This document shows, one piece after another, positions 6,950 through 16,009 of a stretch of 64,000 nucleotides of DNA. Under the pieces are notes generated by a model that was given only the letters and a program-made list of their open reading frames with translations, did not search any database and was not told where the DNA came from. The translations under genes and the position numbers were made by a program. The first letter of the stretch is position 1, and each line of letters starts with the position of its first letter. This stretch comes from Acidobacteriota bacterium (lineage in GTDB: Bacteria > Acidobacteriota > Terriglobia > Versatilivoradales > Versatilivoraceae), in NCBI GenBank assembly GCA_022826755.1, contig JAJDUG010000073.1:34833-98832 (forward strand). The letters are read 5' to 3'.

Positions 6950-9900
6950 ATGAAGCCCGGCATTCCGCCCCACAGCCCCTTGCCCCAGGGGTTTCACTCC
7001 TACCTGGCCCAGTGGTTCCGCCAACACTTCGCCGCCCCCTCGGCTGCCCAGAACAAGGGTTGGCCTCCGGTGATGGCCGGCAGGGATACGCTGATCGCGG
7101 CGCCCACCGGATCGGGCAAGACCCTGGCCGCATTCCTGTGGTCCCTGAACGGGCTGGTGCAGGCGGCTCTGAGCGGCCGGCTCGAAGACCGCACCTACGT
7201 GGTCTACGTGTCGCCCCTCAAGGCGCTGGGAAACGACATTCACAAGAACCTGCAGCTCCCCATGGAGGAAATCGGGCGCATTGCCCAACAACAGGGCGAG
7301 GCTCCCTTGGGAATTCGAGTGGCGGTTCGCTCGGGAGACACTCCCAGCAGCGAACGGCAGTCCATGCTCCGACATCCGCCCCATATTCTGATCACGACTC
7401 CCGAGTCACTCTACATTCTACTCACGGCCAAAGGGAGCCGCGGCTACCTGGCGGGAGCCGGAACGGTGATCGTGGACGAAATCCATGCCGTGGCGGGCGA
7501 CAAGCGCGGGTCTCACCTGGCCTTGTCCCTGGAACGCCTGGACCATCTGTCCGGCCGGCGCCTGCAAAGGATCGGGCTCAGCGCCACTCAGAAACCCGTG
7601 TCCGCCATTGCCTGCCTGCTGGTCGGGACCTCGGGGCTCATGTCCGAGGGCCGGGTCGATTGTTCCATCGTGGACATCGGCCACCAGCGGGATCTCGAGT
7701 TGTCCATTGCCATTCCCGACGTGGAGTTCGGTCCCATCGCCAGTTTGGAACTTTGGGAAGCCCTCTATGAGCGCATTGCCGCGGAATCGCTGGCTCATCG
7801 GTCGACCCTGGTCTTTGTCCATACCCGCCGCCTGGCGGAAAGAGTCGCCCACAAGTTGAGCCAGCGCCTGGGAGAAGATCGAGTCGCCACCCACCACGGC
7901 AGTCTGTCCAAGGAGAGCCGCCTGGCGGCGGAACAGCGACTCAAGTCCGGCGCCATTTCGGTGGTAGTGGCCACGGCCTCGCTGGAACTGGGCATCGACA
8001 TCGGTCACGTCGACCTCGTTTGCCATGTCGGGGCTCCCCGCTCCATTGCAAGCCTGCTGCAGAGAATCGGCCGCTCCGGGCATGGCCTGGACACCGTTCC
8101 CAAGGGCCTCCTCTTCCCCCTCACCCGGGATGAGCTTCTTCAAACCGCCGCGGCCGTGCGGGCCGTCCGCGCCGGAGAGCTGGACCGGGTCCACATCCCC
8201 GAAAAGCCTCTGGACATCCTGGCTCAGCAGATGGTGGCCACCGTCGCCAGCGGAGAGATTGCCGAGGAGGAACTCCGGGATCTGTGCCGCAAGGCCTATC
8301 CCTATCGCGGCTTGACCCCCGAAGAGTTTGCGGAGGTGGTGGAGATTCTCTCCGAGGGAATTTCGACCCGCCGCGGGCGTAGCTCGGCCTACCTGCACCG
8401 CGACGGAGTCCACCGCCGCCTGCGGCCTCGCAGAAACGCCGCCCTTTCCGCCATCACCAGTGGGGGCGCCATTCCCGATACGGCCGATTACGACGTCATC
8501 CAGGAACCCGAAGGCATCTTCGTCGGGCGGGTCAATGAGGACTTTGCGATCGAGAGCATGGCCGGAGACATCTTTCTGCTCGGCAACCAGTCCTGGCGCA
8601 TCCGTCGGGTCGAAGCCGGCAAGCTCCGCGTGGAGGACGCTCAGGGGGCGCCTCCCACCATCCCCTTCTGGGTGGGGGAAGCCCCGGCCCGCACCGCGGA
8701 ACTGTCCGAAGCGGTCTCGGAACTCCGCCGCAAGCTGGCGGAACTGCTGGAAGGTGAAACGGACTCGGCCATCGACTGGTTGTCCCGGGAGTGCGGACTG
8801 CATCGGGCCGGGGCCGAACAACTGGTCGCCTATATCACCCAGACACGGGCCGTCCTGGGAGAGGTTCCCACCCAGCAGACCGTGGTGGCCGAGCGCTTTT
8901 TCGACGAATCGGGGGGCATGCAGCTGGTGTTGCACACCCCGTTCGGAGGCCGCATCAATCGGGCCTGGGGCCTGGCTCTGAGGAAGCGGTTCTGCGTCTC
9001 CTTCAATTTCGAGCTGCAGGCGGCGGCCACCGACGACGGGGTGGTGATTTCCCTGGGAGAACAGCACAGCTTTCCCCTGCAAAGCGTGGCCTCCATGGTG
9101 CGATCCGATCGAACCGAACGAGACCTGATCCAGGGGGTGCTGGCCTCTCCCATGTTCGGAAATCGCTGGCGCTGGAACGCCACCCGTTTTCTGGCCCTGC
9201 TGCGGTTCCAGCAGGGACGCCGGGTGCCGATGCCGATTCAGAGGATGCGGGCGGAGGATCTGCTGGCCGCCGTATTCCCGGCCCAGTTGGCCTGTCAGGA
9301 CAACGCCCCCGGTCCGGTGGAGCCGGTGGACCACCCCCTGGTGAACCAGACGCTGCACGACTGCCTGCACGAGCCGTTGGACCTGGAGGGGTTCCTGGAG
9401 GTGCTTGGCCGCCTCGAGTCGGGTGACATTCGCTTCCTGGGGCGCGACACACCCGCCCCCTCACCCATGTCGCACGAGATCCTCAACGCCAACCCCTATG
9501 CCTTCCTGGACGACGCGCCCCTGGAGGAACGACGGGCCCGGGCGGTGTCGCTGCGGCGGATGGAGCCCGATGCCATCCAGGCCGATTCACTCCTGGACCC
9601 CGAGGTGGTTGAGCGGGTAGTGGCGGAGTTGTGGCCGGATATCAGGGACCGGGAAGAACTCCATGACCTGCTCCTCAACCTGGTGGTCTTGCCCTCCGAT
9701 GCGGTCGGCCCCTGGCGGGAACTCATGAACGAGCTGATCGCATCCAGCCGCGCGGCGCCGGTTTCCTGGGTCAATCCGGCAGGATTTCGCCAGGAAGGCC
9801 ATGTCGCCGCCGAGCGGCTGTCCTGGCTGAAGCGCCTGGTTCCCGAGACCCGGGCAGACCCTTCCTTTGAACGACTGGCCCTGGATTCCGAGTCCGGTTC

Positions 9901-11545
9901 GCCTTTCCGGCCGCCGGCATCTCCGACCAGCAGCAGACTCCCGGGAACTTCCGAGGAGATCGCCGCCTTCCTGGTGCGCCAGTGGCTTGAATGCCTGGGA
10001 CCGGCCACGGCGGCGGAACTGGCCGACCGACTCGGCCTGCCCCGCTCCATGGTGCAACTGGCCCTGGTGACCCTGGAGGCCGGTGGGGCCATTCTACGGG
10101 GCCGCTTCCGTGCCGGGCCCGGTCTGCCCGCACGAGCAGGATCCCCATCCCCGGAGGTTACTTCGACGCCAGGCGCTGTCCATGGGAAAGGCCTACACTC
10201 GGCCGGCGAACCGGGTCCCGAGACGGAGTGGTGCGAACGCCGAATCCTGGCAAGGATCCACCGCCTGACCATCGGTCGGTTGCGCCGGGAAATCGAGCCG
10301 GCCAGCACCACCGAATTCATCCGCTTCCTGCTGCATTGGCAGCACTTGGAGCCCGGAACTCAACTCCATGGCCGGGAGGGCCTGTTGAAGGTTCTACAAC
10401 AACTTCAGGGGCTGGAGCTTCCGGCGACGGCCTGGGAGCGGGACATATTGCCGAAGCGCATTGCCGGCTATCGACCGGAGGACCTGGAAGCCCTGTGTCT
10501 CTCCGGCACGGTGGCCTGGGGCCGGTTGCGGTTCTCTCCGCCCCCCTCATTCGACCCGGAGGATCCTTCGGCCGGAATCAGTCAGGCTCGGACCAGGCCC
10601 GGCCGCTCGGCTCCTCTGGCCTTTTTCACCCGTCAGGACTCCTCCTGGTTGCTGGAGTCGAGGCCCCTCTCCCTGGAGGGCATTCCGGGTTTGTCTCCGG
10701 TGGCCGTGGAGGTGGCCAATGCACTGCGCCAATGGGGGGCCTGTTTCCTGTCGGACATTTCCACGAATACCGGAAGGCTTGCCGCCGAGGTGGAGGATGG
10801 GCTGTGGGAGCTGGTGAGCCGCGGCCTGGTCACCGGTGACGGGATGGCCGGGCTGAGGGTCCTGTTGCTGCCGAACCGAAAGCGGCGCGGACCGGAGCAC
10901 CGTTTGCGGGTCATTCGTGGAGGCAATGCCCCCGGCCGATTGCTGCCACTCGGCCGGTGGTCGCTGTTGCAGCCTCAGCGTCCCCATCTTCCGGACCACT
11001 CGCCTGGCGAAGCTCCCCAAGCGGACGTGTCCGACAGCCGAATGACACCCCCCCCTGAGGAGGATGAAGAATTCGCCATGCGGATGGCCCGGCAGCTCTT
11101 GCGCCGCTACGGCATCGTCATCCGGGAACTCATGACACGCGAGCCTCACGCACCCCGATGGAGAATCCTGCTGAGCATTTACCGGCGGATGGAGGCTCGG
11201 GGTGAAATTCGCGGAGGGCGATTCGTGAGCGGCTTTGTGGGCGAACAGTTTGCCCTACCGGAGGCAGTGGACACCCTGCGGGCGCTGCGGCGCGGCCGGG
11301 CGCCGGGGGGCGACACGATCCTGGTCCCAGCCGCAGACCCGCTGAACCTGGTGGGCATCCTCACTCCCGGAGCTCGAGTGTCCCCCTTCTCCCACCAGTG
11401 GATCGCCATCCGGGAGGGTCTGCCGATTGAAGTGGGGGAGCTCGGAGAGGTGCTGAGCCGATTGCAGCCCAAGCGGTCTTCCGGCACCGAACAGGCGCCG
11501 CCCCGCTCAGGCCCCCGTTCCGGCGGCGACAGGCATCGGCCATGA
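6950..11545 (+). CDS. lhr: Lhr-type large DEAD/DEAH helicase
   Basis: This 1531-residue superfamily 2 helicase has motif I APTGSGKT (residues 51-58 region), motif II DEIH in VIVDEIHAV, motif III SAT in IGLSATQKP, motif V ATASLELGIDIG and motif VI QRIGRSGHG. Long C-terminal Lhr-specific winged-helix and DEAD-associated domains follow, including EQLVAYITQTRAVLGEVPT and RFFDESGGMQLVLHTPFGG. Lhr proteins unwind RNA:DNA hybrids and act in DNA repair. The ATG at 6950 has GGAAGG about six bases upstream and is chosen over an in-frame codon at 6911. It is a single gene between two repeat-rich or short gaps; the C-terminus is proline/arginine-rich (EQAPPRSGPRSGG). Confidence 0.92.
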   Translation: MKPGIPPHSPLPQGFHSYLAQWFRQHFAAPSAAQNKGWPPVMAGRDTLIAAPTGSGKTLAAFLWSLNGLVQAALSGRLEDRTYVVYVSPLKALGNDIHKNLQLPMEEIGRIAQQQGEAPLGIRVAVRSGDTPSSERQSMLRHPPHILITTPESLYILLTAKGSRGYLAGAGTVIVDEIHAVAGDKRGSHLALSLERLDHLSGRRLQRIGLSATQKPVSAIACLLVGTSGLMSEGRVDCSIVDIGHQRDLELSIAIPDVEFGPIASLELWEALYERIAAESLAHRSTLVFVHTRRLAERVAHKLSQRLGEDRVATHHGSLSKESRLAAEQRLKSGAISVVVATASLELGIDIGHVDLVCHVGAPRSIASLLQRIGRSGHGLDTVPKGLLFPLTRDELLQTAAAVRAVRAGELDRVHIPEKPLDILAQQMVATVASGEIAEEELRDLCRKAYPYRGLTPEEFAEVVEILSEGISTRRGRSSAYLHRDGVHRRLRPRRNAALSAITSGGAIPDTADYDVIQEPEGIFVGRVNEDFAIESMAGDIFLLGNQSWRIRRVEAGKLRVEDAQGAPPTIPFWVGEAPARTAELSEAVSELRRKLAELLEGETDSAIDWLSRECGLHRAGAEQLVAYITQTRAVLGEVPTQQTVVAERFFDESGGMQLVLHTPFGGRINRAWGLALRKRFCVSFNFELQAAATDDGVVISLGEQHSFPLQSVASMVRSDRTERDLIQGVLASPMFGNRWRWNATRFLALLRFQQGRRVPMPIQRMRAEDLLAAVFPAQLACQDNAPGPVEPVDHPLVNQTLHDCLHEPLDLEGFLEVLGRLESGDIRFLGRDTPAPSPMSHEILNANPYAFLDDAPLEERRARAVSLRRMEPDAIQADSLLDPEVVERVVAELWPDIRDREELHDLLLNLVVLPSDAVGPWRELMNELIASSRAAPVSWVNPAGFRQEGHVAAERLSWLKRLVPETRADPSFERLALDSESGSPFRPPASPTSSRLPGTSEEIAAFLVRQWLECLGPATAAELADRLGLPRSMVQLALVTLEAGGAILRGRFRAGPGLPARAGSPSPEVTSTPGAVHGKGLHSAGEPGPETEWCERRILARIHRLTIGRLRREIEPASTTEFIRFLLHWQHLEPGTQLHGREGLLKVLQQLQGLELPATAWERDILPKRIAGYRPEDLEALCLSGTVAWGRLRFSPPPSFDPEDPSAGISQARTRPGRSAPLAFFTRQDSSWLLESRPLSLEGIPGLSPVAVEVANALRQWGACFLSDISTNTGRLAAEVEDGLWELVSRGLVTGDGMAGLRVLLLPNRKRRGPEHRLRVIRGGNAPGRLLPLGRWSLLQPQRPHLPDHSPGEAPQADVSDSRMTPPPEEDEEFAMRMARQLLRRYGIVIRELMTREPHAPRWRILLSIYRRMEARGEIRGGRFVSGFVGEQFALPEAVDTLRALRRGRAPGGDTILVPAADPLNLVGILTPGARVSPFSHQWIAIREGLPIEVGELGEVLSRLQPKRSSGTEQAPPRSGPRSGGDRHRP

Positions 11546-11657
11546 CACCATTCGAACACTGCATCAACCGGACAAAAATGTTGAAACCGCCCGCCGGAGG
11601 CCAGCGTTTCTAGGGTTGACCCTGAAGCGGTGAAGCATCCTGGAAAGGTAAAGGTTC

Positions 11658-13445
11658 ATGAAACTGCAACGTAATCTGGTTCTCCCCGTCGTCGGGCTGG
11701 TCGTCCTGATCGCGGTGGTCTATCTGGTCTGGGGCGGCGGGGACGGCAATCCGGAGGAGAGATATTTGAGGGTGGAGGTGCAGCGCGGGGACGTTCGCAG
11801 GACCGTCACCTCGACCGGGACCCTGCAGGCGGTCGTCACCGTGCAGGTCGGCAGCCAGGTCTCCGGCCGCATCCAGGAATTGCACGCCGATTTCAACAGC
11901 GTGGTCAAGAAGGGACAGACCCTGGCCATTATCGATCCCGCCAACTTCGAAGCTCAGCGGGACCGCGCCGCCGCTTCCCTGGCCACGGCGGAAGCCTCGG
12001 TCAAGAACGCCGAGGCCAACCTGGTCAATCGCCAAGCCGAGATGCAGAGCGCCGAGGCCAATCTCCAGGTGTCGCGAGTGGACCACCAGGAAGCCGGCAG
12101 GCAACTGCGAAGAGCCAAGGGACTGTTCGAGGACGGTCTCATTCCCGAGCGGGACCTGGAAACGGCCCAGGCCGGCCGGGATCAATCGGCCGCGCGTCTG
12201 CAACAGGCCGAAGCCCAGATCAGCCAGATCAAGGCCTCCATTCGATCGGCCGGAGCCCAAAGGGAACAGGCCCTGGCCAACGTCAAGCAGGCCAAGGCCG
12301 AACTGAAGATGGCCCAGGTCAACCTCTATTACACCAACATCACCTCTCCCATCGACGGGGTGGTGATCGAACGCAACGTGGACATCGGCCAGACGGTGGC
12401 CGCCAGCTTCCAGGCCCCCGTTCTGTTTCTGATCGCCAACGACTTGGCCAAGATGCAGGTGATCGCTCAAATCGATGAGGCCGACATCGGAGCCATTTCC
12501 GAACAGGCAGGGGTCGATTTCACCGTCGACGCGTTCCCCGGACAAACTTTTCAAGGCAAAATCTCCGAGATTCGCCTCAGTTCCAATCTGCCGGGCTCGA
12601 ACACCTCTACCGCGCAGCAGTCGGCAGCCTCTACCAACGTGGTGGTTTACAACGTCATGATCGACGTCGACAACCCCCGGTTGAAGCTGAGGCCCGCCAT
12701 GACGGCTACGGTCAACTTCACCGTGGCCAGCGCGGAGGACGTCCTGAAGGTGGCCAACGTCGCCCTGCGCTTCCAGCCGTCGGACAGGAGCCCCGAGGAG
12801 ATTCAAGCGATGCTTGGGGGCGGCCCGCCCGGGTCGGGAGACGGTTCGGCGGCAGCCGGCCCCTCCGAAGGCGGTGAGAATGCGGCGGATTCCGGCGGTC
12901 GGCCGGGCATGGACCCGGAGCGCATGCGGGCCATGAGAGCCCGGATGGCCCAGGGCGGAGGAGGCCGCGGCTTCGGCGGACGCGGGATGGATCCGGAACG
13001 GATGCGGGCCATCAGGGCGCGGATGGCTCAGGGAGGCCGGGGCGGACCCTTTGGAGGGGGCGGGCCCGGCATGCGTCGGGGCAGACCCGCCGGCGACGGC
13101 GCCAGGACCGTCATTGCGCCCTCCAACACGACCCAGTATGGCATCAGTCCCGGCTTGAAGATTCGGTTTCCTCAGGCCGAGAAGACCCGATCCCGGAGGG
13201 GCCTGTTGTGGGTGCTCGATTCGGAGGGGCATCCGGAACCTCGCCGAGTCCGCTTCGGCATCACCGACGGCCGGGAGACGGCCATTCTTGACGGGAACCT
13301 GGAGGAAGGAGAACAAGTCGTCAGCGGCGAGCTGGCCACCGAGGTCAGAGCCAGCAGCACCTCCTCTCCTTTCGGCGGCCTGTTCGGCAGGCGGCGTGCG
13401 CCCCAACGAAGCCAGCAGCGAGGTCAGAGAAGCGGGAGTCGATAG
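11658..13445 (+). CDS. Periplasmic adaptor (HlyD/MacA-like) of an ABC exporter, with a Met/Arg/Gly repeat insert
   Basis: This 595-residue protein has an N-terminal membrane anchor (LVLPVVGLVVLIAVVYLVWG), a lipoyl half-motif (GSQVSGRIQELHADFNSVVK), a long alpha-helical hairpin rich in Ala/Gln/Glu (about residues 85-220), a second lipoyl half (NITSPIDGVVIERNVDIGQ) and a beta-barrel. Family members end around 400-450 residues. This one carries an extra segment at about 385-480 containing a near-exact duplication of a GMDPERMRAMRARMAQGG unit plus glycine-rich linkers, then resumes the membrane-proximal domain. It is the first gene of an operon with an ATPase (3-base gap) and permease. The system would export a substrate through an outer-membrane channel not encoded here. 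Confidence 0.9.
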   Translation: MKLQRNLVLPVVGLVVLIAVVYLVWGGGDGNPEERYLRVEVQRGDVRRTVTSTGTLQAVVTVQVGSQVSGRIQELHADFNSVVKKGQTLAIIDPANFEAQRDRAAASLATAEASVKNAEANLVNRQAEMQSAEANLQVSRVDHQEAGRQLRRAKGLFEDGLIPERDLETAQAGRDQSAARLQQAEAQISQIKASIRSAGAQREQALANVKQAKAELKMAQVNLYYTNITSPIDGVVIERNVDIGQTVAASFQAPVLFLIANDLAKMQVIAQIDEADIGAISEQAGVDFTVDAFPGQTFQGKISEIRLSSNLPGSNTSTAQQSAASTNVVVYNVMIDVDNPRLKLRPAMTATVNFTVASAEDVLKVANVALRFQPSDRSPEEIQAMLGGGPPGSGDGSAAAGPSEGGENAADSGGRPGMDPERMRAMRARMAQGGGGRGFGGRGMDPERMRAIRARMAQGGRGGPFGGGGPGMRRGRPAGDGARTVIAPSNTTQYGISPGLKIRFPQAEKTRSRRGLLWVLDSEGHPEPRRVRFGITDGRETAILDGNLEEGEQVVSGELATEVRASSTSSPFGGLFGRRRAPQRSQQRGQRSGSR

Positions 13446-13448
13446 TCC

Positions 13449-14189
13449 ATGCAAGATCTCATCCACCCTGTAGCAGAAGGAGCGTCTTCGCCGGACCCGG
13501 GTTCGGCTGCCGTGATCGCATTGCAGGACGTCTGGAAGATTTACGATACGGGAGAGATTCGGGTGGAGGCGCTGCGAGGGGTTTCCCTCGAGATTGCCCA
13601 GGGGGAATTCGTGGCCATCATGGGCGCCTCGGGGTCGGGAAAGTCGACCATGCTGAATATTCTGGGCTGCCTGGATCACCCCACCCGCGGCGTCTACCGC
13701 CTGGATGGAGTGGATGTCTCCACTTTCACCCCTTCCCAAAGAGCCGATATTCGCAACCAGAAGATCGGCTTCATCTTCCAGACCTTCAACCTGTTGAGCC
13801 GCACCACCGTCTGGGAAAACGTGGAAGCCCCCATGCTCTATTCCGGGACGTCGAAGGCCGAGCGTACCCGGCGCATCGAGGAGGCCCTGCAAGTGGTCGG
13901 AATTCCCGAGAAAGCCAAGGCCCTGCCCAACCAGCTCTCGGGCGGACAGCAACAAAGGGTGGCTGCAGCCCGGGCCCTGGTCAACCAGCCCGCCATCCTG
14001 CTGGCCGATGAACCCACGGGCAACCTGGACTCGGCCACTTCGGAAGAGATCATGACCTTTCTCCAGAGCCTGAACTCCGAAAAGTGGATCACCCTGGTCA
14101 TGGTCACGCACGAACAGGAGATCGCCGCCTACGCATCCAGGCAGATTCACATGAGAGACGGTCGCATCTTGCGCGACGAGAAGACCTGA
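13449..14189 (+). CDS. ABC transporter ATP-binding protein (MacB/LolD class)
   Basis: This 246-residue ATPase has Walker A GASGSGKST, the signature LSGGQQQR, Walker B ILLADEPTGNLDS and the H-loop VMVTHEQEIA. The DEPTGNLDS sequence is typical of the MacB/LolD/FtsE class that acts mechanically on periplasmic or membrane-embedded substrates rather than pumping through the membrane domain. It starts three bases after the adaptor stop and precedes its permease by 62 bases, so the three genes form one unit. About 20 extra N-terminal residues (HPVAEGASSPDPGSAAVIAL) precede the usual start of the fold; an internal start is possible. Confidence 0.94.
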   Translation: MQDLIHPVAEGASSPDPGSAAVIALQDVWKIYDTGEIRVEALRGVSLEIAQGEFVAIMGASGSGKSTMLNILGCLDHPTRGVYRLDGVDVSTFTPSQRADIRNQKIGFIFQTFNLLSRTTVWENVEAPMLYSGTSKAERTRRIEEALQVVGIPEKAKALPNQLSGGQQQRVAAARALVNQPAILLADEPTGNLDSATSEEIMTFLQSLNSEKWITLVMVTHEQEIAAYASRQIHMRDGRILRDEKT

Positions 14190-14251
14190 GACCACCCTCC
14201 GAGGGGATCGGCTCGAGTCGAACACATACAGTCCATATCCGGAGTACCACA

Positions 14252-15472
14252 ATGAACTACTGGATGATCCTGAAGATTTCGCTCAAGGCCCTGAGCCGGA
14301 ACAAGATCCGCTCGGCCTTGACCATGCTGGGAATCATCATCGGCATCGCGGCGGTGATCGCCATGGTGAGCCTCGGCCAGGGTGCGCAGCGCCAGATTCA
14401 GGAAGAAATCGCCAGCCTGGGAGACAACACCGTCTGGGTGAGAGCCGGCAGCCGCCGTTCCTGGGGGGTCCGGAGCGCCTCCGGATCGATGAACACCCTG
14501 AAAGCCTCGGATTTCGAAGCCATGTTGAACGAGTGCCCCGCGGTCAAGGCGGTCAGTCCAAGCGCCCGGTCGATGGCCCAGGTGGTGTTCGGAAACCAGA
14601 ACTGGAACACCCGGATCGAGGGATACAACGAACTGTATCCGGAAATGCGGAATTGGACCATTTCGCAGGGCAGCTTCTTTGACGACAGCCAGGTTAAGGC
14701 GGCCGCCCGGGTGGCCGTGCTGGGCAACACCGTCTGGACAGAGCTCTTCGGCGGCAGCGACCCCGTGGGACAGACCATTCGAGTCAAGAACCTCTCCTTT
14801 CAGGTGATGGGGGTGTTCAAGGCAAAGGGATACAACTCCTGGGGCCGCGACCAGGACGACGTCATCATTGTTCCCTACACCACCGTGCAAAAGAAGTTTC
14901 TGGGGGGCGCACTCCACGTGGAGTCGGGACTGGTCCAGGCTGTCAATGCCCGGGCAACCTATGCCGCCGAAGAACAGATCAGGGCGCTGCTGCGCCAGCG
15001 GCACCGCCTGGGGCCTTTCCAGGACGACGATTTCATGGTTCGCAACCTCAGCGAAATCGGAGAAGCCGCCGAATCAACCAACCGCATGATGGGGTTGTTG
15101 TTGGCCGGCATTGCCGCCATTTCGCTGCTGGTGGGCGGTATCGGCATCATGAACATCATGCTGGTGGCGGTCTCGGAGCGAACGCGGGAGATCGGCATCC
15201 GCATGGCCATCGGCGCGCGACCCAATCACGTGCGCGTCCAGTTCCTCTCGGAATCGATCGTGCTCTGCCTGGTGGGCGGCGTCCTGGGTCTACTGGTGGG
15301 AGTGGGTATCTCGTGGGCAATCGCTCAACTGGTCGGCTGGCCCACGATCGTCTCCCTCAATTCCGTCGCCATCTCCATGCTTTTCTCCGCCGCCATCGGA
15401 ATCTTCTTCGGCTACTATCCGGCCCACAAGGCGGCGGCGCTGGATCCCATCGAAGCGCTACGCTACGAGTAG
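14252..15472 (+). CDS. ABC transporter permease (MacB-like, FtsX domain)
   Basis: This 406-residue protein has the type VII ABC topology: one N-terminal helix (ALTMLGIIIGIAAVIAMVSL), a large periplasmic MacB-type domain (about residues 45-280), and three C-terminal helices with the FtsX domain, including LLVGGIGIMNIMLVAVSERT and the coupling-helix motif REIGIRMAIGA. It ends GYYPAHKAAALDPIEALRYE, the usual C-terminus of the family. The ATG at 14252 follows GGAG by seven bases; an upstream in-frame extension overlaps the ATPase gene and is not used. Together with the preceding two genes it forms a tripartite efflux or lipoprotein/peptide export pump. Confidence 0.93.
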   Translation: MNYWMILKISLKALSRNKIRSALTMLGIIIGIAAVIAMVSLGQGAQRQIQEEIASLGDNTVWVRAGSRRSWGVRSASGSMNTLKASDFEAMLNECPAVKAVSPSARSMAQVVFGNQNWNTRIEGYNELYPEMRNWTISQGSFFDDSQVKAAARVAVLGNTVWTELFGGSDPVGQTIRVKNLSFQVMGVFKAKGYNSWGRDQDDVIIVPYTTVQKKFLGGALHVESGLVQAVNARATYAAEEQIRALLRQRHRLGPFQDDDFMVRNLSEIGEAAESTNRMMGLLLAGIAAISLLVGGIGIMNIMLVAVSERTREIGIRMAIGARPNHVRVQFLSESIVLCLVGGVLGLLVGVGISWAIAQLVGWPTIVSLNSVAISMLFSAAIGIFFGYYPAHKAAALDPIEALRYE

Positions 15473-15574
15473 TTTCAGCACACCGGCCGAACGCGGAGGA
15501 ACGCACCCGTCCCCACCTCCGGATATCCCGGGCCTGTTCGCTCCCCAAACTCGGCGTATATTCTGATTGTCGGG

Positions 15575-15883
15575 CTACAGATCTTCGAAAAAGCGGTGGT
15601 CGGTTACGTAGGTAAACCCGTCGGGGATCTCCCGTATGTAGAGTTCGGCTCTGAGCACCTGGATGCATCCCTCGACCAGGACCCGGTCCAGGGGCCATTG
15701 GTTGTCCTTGGATACCTGGTTGGCTTTGTCCAAGGCAAGCTGGGTCAGTTTGAAATGACCCTTGCAGGTGGCTCGTCCATTGTGGACTTTCCCCGCAAAC
15801 TTGTGAAATTTCCCGTCGACCTCCACCCAGCTCTCCATGGACAGGGTGTAGTGCTTCTCCAGAAATTGAAATCCCTTTTTCAT
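15575..15883 (-). CDS. Conserved-looking small cytoplasmic protein of unknown function
   Basis: I do not recognise this protein. The 102-residue product starts MKKGFQFLEKHYTLSMESWV behind GAGG at suitable spacing (an in-frame extension to 15976 lacks a ribosome site). It is soluble, with a likely beta-rich first half (VEVDGKFHKFAGKVHNGRA) and a helical second half, and ends in HRFFEDL. It has no signal peptide or cysteine motif. It is a lone gene between the converging permease gene and the divergent M20 peptidase gene, from which it is separated by 126 bases. Codon use looks like its neighbours. Confidence 0.65.
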   Translation of the reverse strand: MKKGFQFLEKHYTLSMESWVEVDGKFHKFAGKVHNGRATCKGHFKLTQLALDKANQVSKDNQWPLDRVLVEGCIQVLRAELYIREIPDGFTYVTDHRFFEDL

Positions 15884-16009
15884 CGGTACCTCGGGCAGTT
15901 GTCGTGCCCCGAAATCAGTGACTTGCCGGTGGAAGTGTAGCCCAGATTTCCCGCCCGGCAAATTCCTTTTTCCCAATGATATAATTCAACCGCCAAAGGA
16001 GTAACGTTC

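Noticed and set aside
7418..9370. A 650-codon minus-strand frame inside lhr
   Set aside because: It is the shadow of the helicase core; lhr motifs I-VI are on the plus strand.
11610..14252. An 880-codon minus-strand frame opposite the ABC exporter genes
   Set aside because: It mirrors MacA-like, ATPase and permease genes with clear motifs, and has no motif of its own.
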